This document shows positions 36,644-38,931 of a stretch of DNA of 38,931 nucleotides, one piece after another. Both the position numbers and the translations under genes were made by a program. The stretch lies in NCBI GenBank assembly GCA_025210235.1, contig JAOASG010000031.1, positions 1 through 38,931 on the forward strand. Direction: 5' to 3'. Under the pieces are notes generated by a model. It was given only the letters and a program-made list of their open reading frames with translations. It was not told the DNA's origin and searched no databases. The DNA is from Vallitalea sp. Its GTDB lineage: Bacteria; Bacillota; Clostridia; Lachnospirales; Vallitaleaceae. Positions within the stretch are counted from its first letter, which is position 1; every line of letters starts with the position of its first letter.

Positions 36644-37885
36644 CTAAAAACTTAAATTCTCACTGTTTTTACCAACTACAGAAATGGATATTTTATCTGT
36701 ATTAAAAATACCTTTTATTATATTATCTATTTCATCATCTGTTACATTGTTTATTTTTTTTATTATATCTTTTGGATTATTTACTTTATTTAATAAAATT
36801 TGTGACTTACCCATAGACATCATTCTACCACTAGTGCTTTCAAGACCTAATATATAATTTCCCTTTAACTGTTCCTTTGATCTTTTTATTTCTTCTTTTG
36901 TAAGACTTTTTTCTCTAATTAATCTTATTTCATTAACAATTGAATTGTATACTTTATATATATTCTTTTCACTCATACTTGAAGCTATATTAAATGCTCC
37001 TAACCCCTTATTTAGAGTTAAATACGAATAAATAGAATAAACTGTTCCCTGCTCTTCTCTTATATTCTGAAATAGCCTTGAACTCATACTAGATCCAAAT
37101 ATATTATTTACAATTGATAGAGCATATATCTGTCTACTTTCAAGTCCTATACCTTCAAGTCCCATACATAAATTCATTTGCTCTATATCTTTATTTTTAG
37201 TTATAATACCTAAATTAAAATTACAATTACTAATATCTATGTTTTTATCTTTTTTATTATTCCATCCTTTAAATTTTTGTTCTATTAATTCAACCATATC
37301 GTCAAAGTTAAAGTTACCACATACTGATATTACACAGTTACTGGGAACATAATATTTATTAAAAAATTCTAGCATACTGTCTCTTTCTATTTTTTGTAGA
37401 GAAGATCTTGTTCCTAATATATTTCTTCCAACACCCTGGTTTTTATAAATCATTTTAAATAACATATCATGAGCTAAATCTTCTGGTGAATCCTCGTACA
37501 TACTTATTTCCTCAAGGATAACGCTTCTCTCTTTTAATATATCTTCATCCAAAAATAATGGATTTAACATCATATCTGAGAGTATATTTATCCCAGATTC
37601 TATATGCTCATCAAGCATTTTTACATAATAACAAGTTGCTTCTTTACTAGTAAATGCATTTATATGGCCACCTAGACTATCTACCTCTTGAGCTATTTTT
37701 TTTGCAGTTCTATTCTTAGTACCTTTGAATAACATATGCTCTATAAAGTGAGACATCCCATTTGTATATTCATCTTCATACCTACTTCCAACACCTACCC
37801 AGATCCCAAAACTTACAGAATTTACATGTTTTATTTCTTCACCTACTATAACTAGACCATTATTTAGAGTACATTTTTTAGACAC
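36644..37885 (-). CDS. mlpA: M16-family zinc peptidase (processing-protease type)
   Basis: The 413-residue protein has the inverted zinc motif HFIEHMLFKGT (H-x-x-E-H) with a second Glu downstream (SKEATCYYVK region), two M16 half-domains, and the R/Y region (NIREEQGTVYSIYSYL) that contacts substrate. It corresponds to MlpA/YmxG, encoded next to ylxY and ymxH in Bacillus. The cellular substrate is uncertain. It has no signal peptide, so it is cytoplasmic. Confidence 0.94.
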   Translation of the reverse strand: MSKKCTLNNGLVIVGEEIKHVNSVSFGIWVGVGSRYEDEYTNGMSHFIEHMLFKGTKNRTAKKIAQEVDSLGGHINAFTSKEATCYYVKMLDEHIESGINILSDMMLNPLFLDEDILKERSVILEEISMYEDSPEDLAHDMLFKMIYKNQGVGRNILGTRSSLQKIERDSMLEFFNKYYVPSNCVISVCGNFNFDDMVELIEQKFKGWNNKKDKNIDISNCNFNLGIITKNKDIEQMNLCMGLEGIGLESRQIYALSIVNNIFGSSMSSRLFQNIREEQGTVYSIYSYLTLNKGLGAFNIASSMSEKNIYKVYNSIVNEIRLIREKSLTKEEIKRSKEQLKGNYILGLESTSGRMMSMGKSQILLNKVNNPKDIIKKINNVTDDEIDNIIKGIFNTDKISISVVGKNSENLSF

Positions 37886-37956
37886 TTTCTAGCCTCCCTA
37901 CTTTTAAAGTTATACCTCTAATTATAGTTTACATTATATATTTATTCAACAGTTTA

Positions 37957-38667
37957 CTATATATCAAATATATCACTAAGGCGTCCAACCTCATATCCAT
38001 TATTTCTTATAGTTTCTATAATAGATTTTAAAGCCTGAGATGTGGCTTTAGTTGGATGCATCAATATTATGCCAGATTCCTCTATTTCTTTTGACTTTAT
38101 CCTTTGAACTATTTTCTCAGGATTATCTTTATACTTCCAATCTATAGTATCAAGTGTCCATTTTATAGGTATATAATTTAAATCCTCTGCAGCTTTTACC
38201 GTATTTTCATTATAATATCCTGATGGTGGTTCAAAAAATTTAGTATCCTCTTTTATTATATTATCTATTATCTTTTTTGACTTTTGTATTTCCTCATAAT
38301 TTGATTTATAATCCAGCTTACTATAATCTATATGTTTATATCCATGATTTCCAATTTCATGACCATCTTCTTTTATTTTCATAAGTAAGTCAGGATATTT
38401 ATCTGCCCATCTACCTGTAACCATAAAAGTTATTTTGACATTTTCTTCTTTAAGAGTTTGAAGCATAGTTTCTATGTACTCATTTCCCCAATCTACATTA
38501 CATGTTATAGCTACATAATTTGAGTTTTCTTTATTACCTTTATAAAGTGGCTCTTGCTTATTATTAAAGCATGTTGCACTATAATTAGTTATAAGACTTA
38601 TCATTCCAATTGCTAATATAAGTAGTGCCGCTCTAATTATTTTTTTCTTTTTAATTATAACTATCAT
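37957..38667 (-). CDS. ylxY: YlxY-like polysaccharide deacetylase-family protein, altered active site
   Basis: The 236-residue protein has a signal or anchor helix (AALLILAIGMISLITNYS) and a NodB deacetylase domain. Motif 2 is present (HEIGNHGYKHIDYS, H-x3-H). The first motif reads ITCNVDWGNEY, where active enzymes have an Asp (TFDD or TFDIS); Asn sits at that place and an Asp two residues later. Activity is therefore doubtful or depends on the shifted Asp. Motif 3 PPSGYYNENT and motif 5 (GIILMHPT) are recognisable. The place between pnp and the M16 gene fits YlxY. GGAG precedes the ATG. Confidence 0.88.
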   Translation of the reverse strand: MIVIIKKKKIIRAALLILAIGMISLITNYSATCFNNKQEPLYKGNKENSNYVAITCNVDWGNEYIETMLQTLKEENVKITFMVTGRWADKYPDLLMKIKEDGHEIGNHGYKHIDYSKLDYKSNYEEIQKSKKIIDNIIKEDTKFFEPPSGYYNENTVKAAEDLNYIPIKWTLDTIDWKYKDNPEKIVQRIKSKEIEESGIILMHPTKATSQALKSIIETIRNNGYEVGRLSDIFDI

Positions 38668-38688
38668 AAATTCATCTCCTTTTAATTA

Positions 38689-38729
38689 TAAGTTTCACTT
38701 TATCCTTAGGATTCTAAGTTTCACTTTAT
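38689..38729. repeat. Two 15-base direct repeats upstream of the ylxY-like gene
   Basis: TAAGTTTCACTTTAT occurs at 38689-38703 and 38715-38729, 26 bases apart, just before the ribosome site of the ylxY-like gene. Spacing of about two and a half helix turns could suit a regulator, or it may be a small duplication. Confidence 0.6.
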
Positions 38730-38789
38730 GCCTAGTCCAATATATATATTATTAAATTAATGAATTTATGACTATGATTCCTTAAACGA

Positions 38790-38822
38790 AAAAAATAAGC
38801 ACTTTATAAAGTGCTTATTTTT
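38790..38822 (-). terminator. Terminator overlapping the end of pnp
   Basis: AATAAGCACTTTA and TAAAGTGCTTATT form a perfect palindrome with A-run and T-run on either side. The pnp stop codon (38815-38817) lies inside the stem. Confidence 0.8.
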
Positions 38823-38931
38823 CTTCTGTATCTTTCTTTTCAGTTTCTTTCTTTACAGGCTTTTCAATCAATGCTTTTCTTGAAAGATTTATTCTTCCTT
38901 GCTTATCTATTTCAGTTACTTTAACTTTTAC
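38815..38931 (-). CDS. pnp: Polyribonucleotide nucleotidyltransferase, C-terminal end only
   Basis: The last 38 codons read VKVTEIDKQGRINLSRKALI and then a Lys/Glu-rich tail (EKPVKKETEKKDTEEK). This is the end of the S1 RNA-binding domain of PNPase, the 3'-5' phosphorolytic exoribonuclease. The rest lies beyond the right edge. pnp upstream of ylxY is the Bacillus order, which supports the call. Confidence 0.88.
   Translation of the reverse strand, partial: VKVKVTEIDKQGRINLSRKALIEKPVKKETEKKDTEEK

Noticed and set aside
1..38931. CRISPR arrays, tRNA or rRNA genes
   Set aside because: I saw no regularly spaced repeats with unique spacers and no cloverleaf or rRNA-like sequence on either strand.

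Overview
The window is low-GC DNA from a member of the Clostridia (Firmicutes). Evidence for this is the strong AGGAGG ribosome sites, the TTG/GTG starts, and the right-hand gene order pnp-ylxY-M16 protease-ymxH-aspartate kinase-tepA-spoIIIE-rimO-pgsA-recA-rny. That order resembles the Bacillus/Clostridium chromosomal backbone. The genus cannot be fixed from sequence alone; a Peptostreptococcaceae or Clostridium-type gut anaerobe is likely. Nearly everything lies on the minus strand; only the three-gene pspA group (23662-25825) is on plus.

Left part (1-6750), an accessory and defence-like island: the end of an IS66-family element; a large PD-(D/E)XK nuclease-like gene broken by one missing base exactly at its catalytic E-x-K motif; gene-poor DNA with a decayed ORF; and a two-gene cassette of a reverse transcriptase followed by a SLATT-type membrane protein. 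The cassette has a recognisable promoter and terminator. Its leader is a roughly 165-nt segment closed by a 19-bp stem whose 5' arm starts almost exactly at the predicted transcription start. This looks like a non-coding RNA partner of the RT, and it is the strongest candidate here for an undescribed system. Further long hairpins and small remnants lie up to 6750.

Middle part (6759-21155): a complete operon for choline use in a bacterial microcompartment. It runs transporter, small winged-helix-like protein, two hexamer shell proteins, an aldehyde dehydrogenase paralogue lacking its catalytic Cys, CutC choline TMA-lyase, CutD activase, EutS-, EutP-, EutJ- and EutN-like proteins, PduS-like flavo-Fe/S protein, PduT-like trimer shell protein, EutQ-like protein, active aldehyde dehydrogenase, PduL, and a third hexamer shell protein. 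It ends in a perfect terminator. The pathway is choline to trimethylamine plus acetaldehyde, then acetyl-CoA, acetyl phosphate and acetate. No alcohol dehydrogenase is present. A dCache chemoreceptor gene sits directly upstream.

Right part (23662-38931): the pspA stress group with a Cys-rich protein and a repeat-rich secreted protein, then the conserved chromosomal genes rny, recA (with a clear promoter and SOS box), pgsA, rimO, mnmH, spoIIIE, tepA, aspartate kinase, a PRC-barrel protein, an M16 protease, a YlxY-like deacetylase and the 3' end of pnp. Several start sites were moved from the longest ORF to the codon that has a proper ribosome site.
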